Assembly (NCBI GenBank): GCA_947095535.1
Contig: OX352774.1
Coordinates: 75,826,416-75,890,415, forward strand
Direction of reading: 5' to 3'
DNA from: Poecilobothrus nobilitatus
Lineage: Eukaryota > Arthropoda > Insecta > Diptera > Dolichopodidae
Length of the DNA stretch: 64,000 nucleotides
Part shown: in pieces, positions 48,501-59,459 of the stretch
Layout: every line of letters begins with the position of its first letter
Position numbering within the stretch: position 1 is the first letter of the stretch
The notes under the pieces: model-generated
Told to the model about the DNA's origin: nothing
Databases searched by the model: none
What the model saw: only the letters and a program-made list of their open reading frames with translations
Position numbers and translations under genes: made by a program

Positions 48501-49502
48501 TTTATAGGACATATAATTTTTCATGCAGCATTTTTAACATTTTTATCGTATCTTTTGGCTATGTCCATATATTTACATGTAATGGTAAAATTTTTACTCG
48601 TTCCATTACATCTCTTACGTCTATTTTCTACCAAACTTATTTGAAAAATTCAGTTGGATATTTACTAGTTTACACCAGTCCTAATGCTCACAAAACATTT
48701 GAGAAAAACATTTCTTTCACAATTTTCTATTCTTCTTACTAAAGTCGTGAACGTTGATGATCTCAGCACAAAATTTAGAAAAGGCCGAATTCTTATATTT
48801 TAGCATATTAAATTTAATATGAAATTTTAACTTTACAATTTTCATTTAGAAGTATAACTATTTCATATTTATAGTTATTTTTATTATTTTTTTAATCGTA
48901 AGTAAACACGAAATCATATTTCTCAAAATACCAAAGTTACAAGATCCCAAAAATTTTAAAAAATTAAATAATAATCGCAAATCACATAATCCCAAAATTA
49001 CAAAAACCCAAACACAAAATCCGAAAATTAGAAATTTTAAATTTATATGTACAATAACAAAATAATAAACGAGAATATTGTCTTTCAATCAATGAAACAT
49101 ATTATGATTGTAAGAAAATAATAGGAAAGATTTTAGAGGTGGTTACTAAATCAGAGTTTCAAAAATATGTTTAGCAGGGGTTTAAAGAAATTTCTAAGAC
49201 AACTGCTCAGCCACTACAAGGTTACAAATTTCTTTAAATGTAAAAAGATAAACGCTATTAATATTCTTAATATTTACTGATTTTTAAGTAATACATCACA
49301 ATTTTGTCTTTTTTCTATGTTTTCAAATTAAGTGTATCATTCTAAGCGTAATTAGCGTAACCATCGTACAGAAATACTACTTTAAAAGTTAAACATATCT
49401 GAAAAATAATAAAAATTCTCAGAATGAAAATAACCATCAAATAGTCATCGTCGACATCCCGCACTATTTAATTTATTTTTTTTTACTTATTTTTGCTTAC
49501 GG
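45513..49502. other. Long AT-rich non-coding stretch
   Basis: No gene. At about 48895-49025 a degenerate ATCCCAAAATT word is tandemly repeated. The frames at 46347-46583 and 48462-48644 are low-complexity and unrecognised. Confidence 0.6.
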
Positions 49503-49670
49503 GGTCTCGGTGGCCTAGTGGGTAAGAGCGTATAAAATACGCTGTAAACACCGAGGAAGTGTGGGTTCGAATCCCACACACATCGTAAGAGTTATTCCCC
49601 CTTACGACATTTACAGCCACGCCTGAACAGGAAAAGCTGTGTGAATTTCCTGTCCACATTCATAAATTTC
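49503..49670 (+). mobile_element. tRNA-headed SINE, family A (best copy)
   Basis: The head is GGTCTCGGTGGCCTAGTGGG with TAAGAGCGTAT (box A), a palindromic GCGTATAAAATACGC, then box B inside GTGTGGGTTCGAATCCCACA. The body contains TTATTCCCCCTTACGACATT and AGCTGTGTGAATTTCCTGTC. Both Pol III boxes are intact and the body matches the 16594 copy. This is the copy from which the family consensus is best read. Confidence 0.85.
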
Positions 49671-49810
49671 ATATAATATGATTATATTCAAATTGTTTTC
49701 TTCTTTGATTACGTTTGCCAGCTCGTTAAACAATTTGAAACCTTCATAAATATTTGTTTTCAACTTTTTTAAAATATAGTAATATATTGAAACATAGCAA
49801 ATTTTATATA

Positions 49811-52083
49811 CTGTAAACTACCCAGTACGCAGCACCCTTAAGCAAAATTTTGATGTTAAATTTTTTCAAAAATTATTTTTATTTTTTAAAAACAAAACGT
49901 ACTTGTTTATTTTCTTATAAAAAATAATAAATTTTGATTAAAATTGTAAAGAAGGGATCATTATCCAGTACGCAGCACCCCTAAGCCTATTTCCAGCACC
50001 CCAATACGCATTACTCTTTTGCAGCATTTTTCCATATTTATTAATTTTGGGTAAATTCATTTTGAAAAATTGATTATAAAAATAATCGTTATTATAAAAA
50101 TAATCAAATTCATAGTGATAAACTTCGAAGTAAAAGAAAAGAAAACAAATATTAAAATTCATAACTTAATAAATAGTTAAATAAAGTAAAATGTTTATTA
50201 ATAAAACTCAGAAAATAAATCAACATAAATAAAATATATAAAACATAACGAAGATAAAAAACAAAATAGAATTTTACTTAAATAAATTTCACAATTTAAT
50301 TTTAAACAAAAACAAATTTAAAAACTAAAAACTTAAAAATGGAAAACAAAAAAAATTGCATTCTAGTTAAGTATTGTAAACACAAAATTTAAATAAAAAT
50401 TGAAATAGAAATGAGAAATAATGTGAATATTCTTTGCAGGCCTTGCAAATAAAAATTTTTGTTCCAACTTAAATTTTTTTTTTAGCACACAATATGTGAA
50501 AATTTCTGAAGCAAGTTCCACATTTAATTCCATTTCCATTTTTTTCTTTTCTATTTTAGATTTTTCTTCAATTTTTTGCATTTCTTTCTGTTTTCATTCA
50601 TCAGATGTTATAACTAAAAAACTAGACTGTACCTTATTTGTACCTTTCTTTTCGGGAGTAATTGCGAAATGCCAGAATATTGAACTTCAGTAGTATTTTT
50701 AGCAACCTTGACTAAAATGTTAGATGTTATTATTTTATTTTTAGGTTTTATTGGATATATACATATCTTTATTTTCATCACTATTTCTAATTAGTGTTTC
50801 CCTAGACATTTTCGGTGATATATTGTGCGGTAAATTTTTATTACTACGTCAATTATTACGTCCATAGACATAATATCAAATTCCCTGAAATTATCTTGTA
50901 AAGTATCTGTATTAATATATTCTTGATCATTTTCTTCATTTTCTTCGTTTATAACAACTTCAATAGAATCATTGTTATTATTAATGAAATTTTGACTATT
51001 TTCGCTAGACTTGAAAAACTTGAATATTTCATATAATTTAACGGAATCTTCAGAAAGTTACTCGCTAGTAAAAGTAAAATTTTTGAATTGTTTTTTTGTT
51101 TCTGAAGTGACTTAAACTGTAAGTAAGTTAGGTAATTGTTGTGAGCAGCTGGAAAATTAGTGTCGCTAGAAGATTTATGCATATTTCGCCCTAAGCATTT
51201 CTCATAATTTATGGCATCTTCATTGAAATGATATATTCCACAAGCTTTAAATCCGTTAATCAAAGTGGTTTTTGAAATGTGAAATGTTAAAGCACTTTTG
51301 AGTAACGGTGCAAAATTTATTTTTGTCCGATCTGAATAAGGGCTGAATCAGGGGACGACATTGTAAAATGCTCCTTGGTATTTTCTAGGTAATAGAGGCT
51401 CTTTTTATAGGCATGCCGTTTTTTATAGCTTGTAGGGCACCCTGAAAATCAGTTTCATTATATATTTTTTTTTAATTTATAACTGTAAAATTTTTAATAT
51501 TTGGATAGAATATAGTATGTAATTATAAGTATAATAATATTTTAATAGAATATTTGGTTTTAATGAACTTTTCTCAATGAATTGAACGAAGCAGAATTGG
51601 TTTTTATATTTCTATAGAGCGCTGCGTACTAGTTTACTTAAAAAACATTAATTTTTCCAGTAAGAAGCACCCGTGCTGCGTTTTGGAAAAAATGCAAATA
51701 TGTATATCTTCCAGAAGACAACACTCTAATAAATTTAATTTAAATATATTATTTTTTACAAATTATAATTAAAATTTATAAATTTATGATATTTATCTTT
51801 TAAAATCAATTAACTTTGCAAATTTCAACAATTTTAATACAAAACAAACTAATTTTAAATATAGCTCTTAAAAAATCACTAAAAACTAACCTTAACTTGA
51901 GTATTCAACTTTTTATTATAAATTTGGCGCGAAAGTAGAATTTTAAAAAATTGTATGTGACTGCAAAAGAAAATAGAAAGGAATTATTTTTATTTTGTAA
52001 TTATTTTATTAATAAATATAATTGTCTTTTTCTTATTTTTTGCCATTAAATCCAAGGAGTGCTGCGTGTAGGATGGTTTACAG
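49811..52083 (-). mobile_element. pogo-like DNA transposon with TIRs, internally deleted
   Basis: Left end CTGTAAACTACCCAGTACGC-AGCAC and the reversed right end CTGTAAACCATCCTACACGC-AGCAC match in about 24 of 29 positions. Both sides are flanked by TA (within TATATA), the target duplication of Tc1/mariner-pogo elements. The 2,273-bp unit carries pogo-type coding remains on the - strand (next entry). Extra copies of the terminal sequence lie inside: CCAGTACGCAGCACCC at 49965-49980 and a near-complete inverted end GCGCTGCGTACTAGTTTAC at 51619-51637. Complete ends with a missing catalytic core suggest a non-autonomous derivative that could have been moved in trans. Confidence 0.8.
50360..51465 (-). 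pseudogene. pogo-like transposase: psq HTH start joined to C-terminal tail
   Basis: From 51.46 kb on the - strand: DFQGALQAIKNGMPIKRAS, a stop, then KIPRSILQ, the Pipsqueak-type helix-turn-helix that begins pogo-like transposases. About 80 bp later the frame continues KINFAPLLKSALTFHIS and TTLINGFKACGIYHFNEDAI-NYEKCLG, the segment after the DDE domain. The DDE catalytic domain, normally some 200 residues, is missing between them. Further down, decayed frames give a lysine/glutamate-rich coil (MQKIEEKSKIEKKKMEMEL) and EIFTYCVLKKKF...LEQKFLF, a plausible cysteine-containing tail. The relative at 42.4-43.2 kb retains the core missing here. Confidence 0.75.
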
Positions 52084-52761
52084 TATATAGTAAAATAAAT
52101 AATAGTCAAAACACATAATAGTAACACATTAAAAAAATAGCAATAAAATAACAAAAAAAAAGCACAAAAAAATAACAAATTCTTAATAGCAAATTTTTTA
52201 TTTTTTTCATTTTTTTTTTTTTTTTGAAATGAGTTTGATAACATTGAACAGCATATTTTTAAATAATAACCTTAGGATTAGTTTTTGTAACTATGCCGGT
52301 AAGTTGCCTGTTAATTACGTTACAATAATTGTGAATTAGAAGTTTAATTGAAAATTTAAAAATATTTCAATAATATTATCTGCATGCTGTTCACAAGTTT
52401 TATTAAAATGAAGTAATGGGAAAACTGAGTTTTTCAAAAATGAGCAAACATAGCTTTTAAAGCAAAAATTTGAAATATTATTTATAAAAAAACCTATTTA
52501 TCAAAATTAAATTATTAATAAATTGTGCATGAGAATTGCACAATGATTTACTATTTTGAAATTCCCTAGCTAATATATAATGCTGTAAACTTGAAGTTGG
52601 TTCCGTAAATAAAAATAGTCTGAACAGGCTTTTGCTTTTAATTTAAATTTTTTACTTATAAAACCTGCTATACAAGCAGAAAGTTGTTTTTCTACTTTAA
52701 TATCTGTGTTTGATAAAGATACTGATTGAAGTTTTGAATTTGAAAAATTTAAAGAAACTAC
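52084..52761. other. AT-rich flank between the pogo-like and P-like remnants
   Basis: No frame of interest. It probably includes the 3' end of the P-like element, but I could not find its terminal inverted repeat. Confidence 0.4.
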
Positions 52762-54620
52762 TTATAAAATAGTTTCATTTGAATTTACATTGGAAGATTC
52801 TACATTATTAGGTGCTACTGTTTTGCTATCAAGAAATTCTTTAAAATTTTTAAATAAACAACTAATATTGTCAGACATGCAGTTTGAGCTTACAGAATGA
52901 CATGAATTTAAATTGTTAATGAGTAATGTTTTAAAATTTGAAATAAATTGACTACTAGTAGGATTAATATTTCTAAAATTCAATGATTTTACCGATCCAA
53001 AAAAGTTTTCCAATGGATCTTGATTGAAATTCCTTAAATAAATGTATTTTACGTTCGCAGCTTGTAGTGTATTTTTAATTTCCTTAAAGTTTTTTATGCA
53101 TGCGGGCATATAAACTTTTCCGTCCTTCTTAAAATACATACTCCGCAAAAATGGAAGCGCCACATCACCCACTAAAGTTGTTTGGATGTATCCAAAAGGT
53201 CCTCGCAGTTCTTTTCCTTGGACCAGTCTTCACACATAGCCGTTCATTGAATCGAACAATTTATCCAATAAAAATAAAAATGCAGCTGTGTCTTCAGCAG
53301 TATTATCCAAGCATGGATTTGCCGCTTTACTGTCATTTACTAAAAACTTTTGTAATAAATAATTATTACACATAAATTTAGCGTTTTAAAAATAAAGTGA
53401 AACTTAAATAATTTGATGATGTATGATATCCTATTAGCTGTTATTTGGGTAAGAACTTGCACACACTGCGATACCTTAATTTTCTTCATCCTGTGTTCCA
53501 AAATATGTTGCTCATTTAATTTTCTTAGGAGTTTAAAACCAATCACAGCAGCGGTTTTTGAATCATAATTATACAATTGTACAATGTGGTTCCATTGTGC
53601 TATTTTTTCTCTCCTCGCTTGTTTAAAATGCAAAATTTTTTGCAGCATGTGATTTCTAAAAAGTTTTATGAAATGTTGCACATCTATTATTGGATTTATA
53701 ATGTGGCCATTAATCTCAAATCTGCAACTCCTAAATTCTTTACCAATCTTGGCTGCTTTAATTTGTGAGTTTTGCTTTAATCTTTTTATAGCTGCTAAAT
53801 TTGCTGCTCCTCCATCGTAAACAGTTGAAATGATGTTTAATCCACTTTGTTGGTAAGTATTTATTACTTTTGAAATTGTGGATACAATTTGATTGGTTGA
53901 GCACGTAGACGAAACAAGATGATACAGCACCGGTTGTTTCCATTTTCTCACCACACTACGAAGCATATACACTATAGCATGATCTGTAAATTTTTCACTT
54001 ACCTGATTCAATATGTCGAAATCCAACAATTTTGTCATCGTTAAGGTGATTTTATTGAAAATTAAGCTGCAAAATCTATGAACTGGTTTTAATTCTTTTG
54101 ATAATTTAATTTTAACTTTTTGGAACATTTGGTTTAAAACCGATTTCGAAGGCAAGTTAAATATTTTTCTGAGAAATCGGTAACATTTTGGACTCTGTTT
54201 CATTAATGACGTTGCCAATATTTTGTCATCCACAGACTATCTACAGCCTTTTGATTTTTTATTTGCGCATCTTAATTGCCTTATAAATATTGGCTTACTT
54301 TGTCAGAAAAATTTTTTGTTATGCAATGAACGATCTTGTTCTATTTAATTTTTCTATTTCTTTCATTTTTTGCTTTGCTTTTAACTTGCTTATTTTTAAT
54401 AATTCATTTGTCAACCTTTGTTCTTGTTTCGTCATTTTCGTTTTTTCTGAAAAAGAAACAGAATCTAATAAGTTATTTGAGTACTTACCTTGAGTATTAC
54501 AGCTGGCACTTTCAAGATGTTAATCTTCTAAAAAGTTTTCCTCCACCAAATATTTTTCGTCCAATTATTCCTCGCCCAAATATTCTTCTTTGAAATATTC
54601 TTCATCTGGTATTTCTAACA
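52762..54620 (-). pseudogene. P-element/THAP9-like transposase, THAP domain missing
   Basis: On the - strand an acidic exon (about 54618-54489, repeated EEYL-type units) is followed by an excellent donor GGTAAGTAC, a 42-bp intron (54488-54447) and acceptor TTTCTTTTTCAG. Next comes a coil, TKQEQRLTNELLKISKLKAK, as in the P-element zipper. After a damaged gap a 297-aa frame (54233-53340) reads ILATSLMKQSPKCYRFL, VRKWKQPVLYHLVSS, VYDGGAANLAAIKRL and IDVQHFIKLFRNHML: the RNase-H core and the following domain of P transposases. Beyond a probable second intron come AFLFLLDKLFDSMNG, a stop, and the 136-aa tail with LRNFNQDPLENFFGSVKS, the conserved C-terminal P signature. Few stops remain, so decay is moderate. 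No THAP finger is found upstream, where a 1.5-kb TIR element starts at 54918. Confidence 0.85.
54447..54488 (-). other. Predicted 42-bp intron in the P-like transposase
   Basis: The - strand shows donor GTAAGTAC and a polypyrimidine acceptor TTTCTTTTTCAG around an AT-rich 42-bp insert. Both sides encode P-transposase-like sequence. It is short even for an insect intron, but both sites are consensus. Confidence 0.6.
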
Positions 54621-55300
54621 AAAACATGTAAGTTATAAAAAACAAATTATTAGTAAAAAATAACTTACATTATATTGTTTTGTGTAAAAAATAATACTTA
54701 ATAAACTATTAATTCTCTTTAATAAATAAGGAAAAAAAGTCAATTTAATAAAATTTAATAAAGTGAAAAAATTAACAAAAGCCAATTGCAATTTATTATT
54801 TACTATTTAATGCACTATTGTTTTGAGTATTTATTAATGCCAACCATATAAAATTATAGAAGCTATAAAGCTTTTATGGTTATATATTGCAAAAATATAA
54901 AATATGATACAATAATGGTAAGTTCACATGGCATGCATGCATCCAGATGCAAAAATTATTTCTGTTACATTTCGTGTATTCTTCGGTAATATTAACGAAT
55001 ATTTTGCATCCATTCTATTATGCATCCACTCGCTCGCGAGCTGCAAAACGGCGATATTTTTATTTTGAAAGTTTTATTTGAAAGTACCTAGTAGGCTAGT
55101 ATGTGTATATTGTTTTGACATTTGATGAAAACATTTTTTATTTACAAAATACAAAATGGTTAAACCAGAGAAAATTGTTATTTTATGTAGGAAAAAATTT
55201 TAAATAATATTATAAATATATTCCATAAATTTATTTATTTATTTTTTTAACTTTTTGTAAAATCGGGTAAATTATCTAAACAACTACACAGCTATTAGGA

Positions 55301-55960
55301 TCATAACCTACTAGGATCATTTACCTCTTTAATCAGTTTTAAATTATGTATTGATGTTGAGTGATTGTTCTGTAGTATATGATGAGCGACAGCCGACTTA
55401 TTTAGCCTATTATACTTTATATGAGAAAAATGTTCATTCCATCTTTTACTGATATTTCTTTTTATCTGACCATAATATTTACTTTCACAATTATCACAAC
55501 CTATTACATAAATACCATCTTTGTTCAAACCTGATGTTGTATCTTTCGTCGAACCCAATAAATTTGATAACTTGTTGCGATTGGAGTAAACTATGGTCAG
55601 ATTGTGTTCAGTGGAAATTTTTTTGATTTTGTTTGTGACTTGTGGAACAAAAGACATACAAACCCTTTACCGTTCATTTAAAGCTGCATTTTCAATACGA
55701 CTATTTTGTGAAAAAAGAGTTGAAAAATTAGCTTTACTAACTTTCTTGGCATGTTTGTCAATAAATTTGTCAATAACTTGTTCATTATATCCATTAATAC
55801 TGGGTACTTCTTTGATATAATTATATTCTTTCAAATAAGCATCCAATTTTAAAGGTAATTGACATAACCTATGCACCATTGAATGAAAAGCAGCTAATTT
55901 ATGTTGAATAGGTGTATGGGAATCACTGGTAATATATCTAAGCGTGCGGTAATATATCTA
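55301..55960 (-). pseudogene. Penelope-like element: RT end, linker and GIY-YIG endonuclease
   Basis: The - strand frame from about 55940 reads RYITSDSHTPIQHKLAAFHS, then MVHRLCQLPLKLDAYLKEYN, INGYNEQVIDKFIDKHAKKV and FSTLFSQNSRIENAALNER, the region after the RT in Penelope-like elements. One in-frame stop (55669-55667) follows. The frame then continues MSFVPQVTNKIKKI and the GIY-YIG nuclease: GIYVIGCDNCESKYYGQ (GIY, a CxxC pair, YYG), RNISKRWNEHFSHIK and SAVAHHILQNNHS. The nuclease carries all visible signature residues and is nearly intact. Upstream, the RT palm is missing: the fragment begins after a 20-bp local duplication (CTTAGATATATTACC twice, 55927-55967). It is thus 5'-truncated and lies inside the TIR element at 54918-56416. 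Confidence 0.9.
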
Positions 55961-55976
55961 AGTGGATTTATAGTGT

Positions 55977-56014
55977 AGCTGATGATGATCTGCAAGGCAG
56001 ATTGAAATGCATTC
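55977..56014 (+). other. Hammerhead-like core next to the Penelope fragment (incomplete)
   Basis: CTGATGA is followed by a stem ATCTGC / GCAGAT and then GAAA, the order of a hammerhead ribozyme core (CUGANGA, stem II, GAAA). Penelope-like elements are known to carry hammerheads in their terminal repeats. Against it, three extra bases separate CTGATGA from the stem, no convincing stem I is found, no cleavage site can be placed, and the motif is on the strand opposite to the coding remnant. It may be a decayed or inverted terminal repeat. Confidence 0.3.
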
Positions 56015-56416
56015 AATTGTGTTAATTTAAAAGAAGTTATTTATTTTGAATAAAAATTTTTTTAATAATACATACATGTAAAATCAAAATAAGGTGTTTT
56101 TATTTTATATGATAATTATAAATATAATTTATTAATACACATATAAAATTAATTAATAAAATTATAATAAATTTAATTATTAAAATTATATCCATTTTTA
56201 AAATATTTCAAAATATTTAACGTTTAAAATTTTTGACGTTTGATTTTACCTCTGCATTTGACGTTAAAATAAATTTGCATCTTGTATGCTTCTTATAAAG
56301 GATGCAAAAAATTTTGCATCTAAAATGGACGAAAGGGAGAGCATGTCATGAATACGATATATATTTTCAACCAATTAAATTTTTTTATCCGGATACATGC
56401 ATCCATGTGAACTTAC

Positions 56417-57959
56417 TACCCTAATACTATAAATTTTATTGTTTGAAAACAATATGTATAAAATGTACATACATGATATTTACTTATGATGATAATAATG
56501 TATAGTAGCTGTATGAGTACATTCCTTTATTGAACTGAACGAATGTGTTTGTTCTTTATAAAGTAATTCCCTACACGTTAACGATATTGCAAACATAAAA
56601 TACAAACCTAATGAAATCAATTTTGTATTCGATTTGTTTATTTCAAATTAGAATCCCATTTGTATTTGCTTTTTTTAAAAGTTGTGATGTTTTGAAAAGT
56701 AACATTAGAATGCGTATTATACGTGATGTAACACGTATAACAAGATGATTCGGTATAACAATTATATGGATATAGAATTTCTATGTGAATTAAAAATTTT
56801 TATATAGAAAAATAATTTAAACGCAATTTGTTCATGTATAAAAATTTTAAAGATCATAATATATGTATTTTATAAATATTTTAAATAATCCCCAAAATTT
56901 TTAACTCTTGAATCCTTAAATTAAAAGTTAAATTGAGACCGTTAAAAGACCAACAGAACATATTATATTTTGAAAATTTTCAAATGGCTTGAAAAGGCTT
57001 TTGAATGCATTCATATGCAGATGTCTATATAATATATATATACATATATGATATATAGAAAGTAGAAATCTAAAAAATTAGAATAATAGAATGAATGAAT
57101 AAAAAGTGAAGTCTTTATAACATAGTTAAAACATTAAAATTTTGTTTCTAAAATATTTTATTTGCATTAGTTGTTCTGTATTGTAACCAACAAACCTTTT
57201 CGGAAGAAAATTGCTAAATATGAATTTTGATGGTTTTTAAAAAAAAATTTATTTAACTTACCTGATCCTCAAAAAAAAAAATTAATTTTAGAAATAAAGT
57301 GAAAGTTCGTGAATTTGAAACCAAATTAATAATGGAGGTAAAGAATCATGCATGTTTGTATGCAAAAGATTCTAAATAATATTCAAATAAATTTAAAAGA
57401 GAGGTAGGCCTGGAGTGATATTTCGAATATTTTATGCAAAACCGGTATTTTTTATATTTAGATATTATATGTGTAAAATATTATTAATAAATAATTTTCA
57501 GTTGATGAATGTCAAAAAAGAAAATGGAATTCGTTGAGAAATGAATTCAGGTCTTACTTCCGGATGAGTGCAAATATACCTAGTGGTTCGGCTGCTGTTC
57601 CGCCAATTAAATGGGTTTAGACTTAAAATTTGTTTTTTTTTATTATTTTTTTTTAAGTTTAGTTTTAAAATGGAAATTTCAAAAAAAAAAATAATTTTAG
57701 AAAATTTATACTTTTTTATTCTTCTCAATTCAGCCAATGTCATTATTAAATAAAAAAAAACTTTTTTTATTCTTTATTAGTACCATTTTCTACCAATAAT
57801 AATTAAATAAATTAAAATAATAAAATATAAATTAATATAATTTTGCAAACATCGAAATAATGCTAAGAATAATTTAAATTTAAATTACATTTATTTTTAT
57901 TTTGCCTTCAATATTGTCATTTACCATTTAACAGATAATTTAACTGACAGTTTTTTCTG
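56417..57959. other. AT-rich non-coding stretch
   Basis: No gene is seen. The frames at 57498-57743 and 57568-57753 overlap on opposite strands and resemble nothing. Confidence 0.55.
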
Positions 57960-58890
57960 ATTGCTATAATCGCTTATACGAAAAAAAGTATAAGGTTTCA
58001 ATGAAAGATTATTTCTGTTCAATGATAGCTACAACTGGCGCCTTATTAAAATTTATAAAAAGTATACATTTTTTTACAATGATTCAAATATACAATGCAA
58101 TGCTCAGTCTATAATAGTATTGAACATCTTGTATCTATCAGCTTTAAACTTAAATAATTAGGAACCAATGAAACCAATGAAACAAACCATTTTAAAGATG
58201 AGTAGAAAAACATTTAACTTTAAATCTGTCTTATATTAAACCAGAGAATATTTATAATTAGTCAAAATTGATGTATATCTATTGCACTTTAAAATAATTT
58301 TCATCCCTCTGTTTTGCAGTTTTTGAATACTGTTAATCATATCATATCATTAGTTATGAAGGTAATGATGGTTGAGCAATATTTAAAGTGCGCTTTACTA
58401 TAATATTGAAAATTTTCATTGCACTGCTAGTAGAAAGCTTATCCCTAATTTTCGAAAAAATCTCAATTTCTTTGAAAGTTTTTTGTGAATAAAGCCTAGA
58501 TGGCTTTTAAAGTTTAACTTTTCATCAATAATCAGTCCCAGATACTTAATTTCATCCAAGATTTTTATTTTTTCATTTTCTATTTAGATATCATGTTTAG
58601 CTTCACTGTTAATTACCATTGCTTTGTTTTAATTATATTTGGACTTAATTTTTCGATTTTAAACCACCAAAGTTTATTTTTTTGTAAATCAATGTTTTTA
58701 CCCACTATTTATGAGCTTCATGAGCTTACTATGCACTGTGAAAATAGTTGGACCAACATATGCCAAGTAGTAATTTTTTCCCCCGATAAAGCACTCGCAG
58801 TTGAATCCATTAATATAAAATATATCTTTAAGTACGTTAATTCTTTCTGTTTGAAAAACATCTGTTATTTTGGGGATATTTAATTCTGTA
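57960..58890 (-). pseudogene. LINE reverse transcriptase remnant, C-terminal half
   Basis: On the - strand a decayed motif-C zone near 58750 (AYVGPTIFTVHSKLMKLINS in place of the FADD line) leads to IENEKIKILDEIKYLGLIID-EKLNF, KSHLGFIHKKLSKKLRFF and RKLG. Damaged frames then give IQKLQNRGMKIILKCNRYTS. The order KYLGxxID-LNF, HL..I..K..K, QN+GMRIILKC is the thumb of a CR1/Daphne-type non-LTR reverse transcriptase. Stops are frequent and the N-terminal half and endonuclease are absent. It differs in wording from the LINE at 40.9-42.3 kb and from the Jockey-like piece at 26.8 kb, so the window holds at least three LINE lineages. Confidence 0.75.
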
Positions 58891-59459
58891 AATAACGTTC
58901 CATTTTGTGCTTTTCAAAATACTTTTTTAAGCATCGCGCAAAGAATTCCATCCTATAGGTACAGGATAACTTCGTGATTGATTTAATATACTTATTCAGA
59001 ACTATTTCATTACCTTTAGATCCTCTTAAAGTGCCATACACCAAAGTTTCGTGCATTTAGAAAATATCTATTGGATATTTTTAAAAACGAGAAAAATACA
59101 AATGTATACTTGTTTATATTAATCATAAAGTTGTTTTTTTTTTTTTTTAAATATTAGCACAATCTCTAGTAGCCAACAGATTTAAGATATGACAAGTACT
59201 TACATCTTAAATGCTCTAGAAAAAATGCTCTGTATCAGCAAACTCACTAAATTCCAATTGAAAATCAGAGTCTGTGGAATAGTTAGGTTCCTCAATTTCA
59301 TATTATGGCACTCCCAATTTCTTGAACACCTAAAAAAAATAATTCAGAAATCTACAGTCGTTATTCACATATATATTCTTTTCTAGGATTTTTTTTACAG
59401 TTTGCGACAGTAACCATTATTGAAAACCAAAAAAAATCTTCTCGCAAATATATTTCCTT
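58891..59459. other. Non-coding stretch
   Basis: Possibly further decayed sequence of the LINE near 58.9-59.0 kb, but no motif can be named. The rest is simple AT-rich DNA. Confidence 0.4.

Larger units (their letters stand above)
54918..56416. mobile_element. 1.5-kb TIR element hosting a Penelope fragment
   Basis: The left end GTAAGTTCACATGGCATGCA and the reversed right end GTAAGTTCACATGGATGCAT stay alignable for about 40 bases (through ATCC-GAT-AAAAATT). Subterminal GGATGCAAAA / TTTTGCATCC words repeat on both sides (near 54945, 54995, 55020, 56298 and 56320). The flanks give no clear target duplication. Apart from the Penelope fragment it holds no transposase, so it looks like a non-autonomous DNA transposon that received or captured a retroelement piece. 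A GCTCGCGAGC palindrome lies near 55034. Confidence 0.7.

Noticed and set aside
49503..49590. Functional tRNA gene at SINE heads (also at 26035, 16594 and 28316)
   Set aside because: Box A and B are present, but acceptor stems do not pair, the loops are wrong, and the same sequence recurs with non-tRNA bodies; they are SINEs.
50496..50693. + strand S/F-rich frame as a gene
   Set aside because: It is the complement of the lysine/glutamate-rich coil of the pogo-like tail on the - strand.
53340..54233. Longest frame (297 aa) as a host gene
   Set aside because: The order of motifs is that of a P-type transposase, with breaks on both sides and no THAP; it is a transposon remnant.
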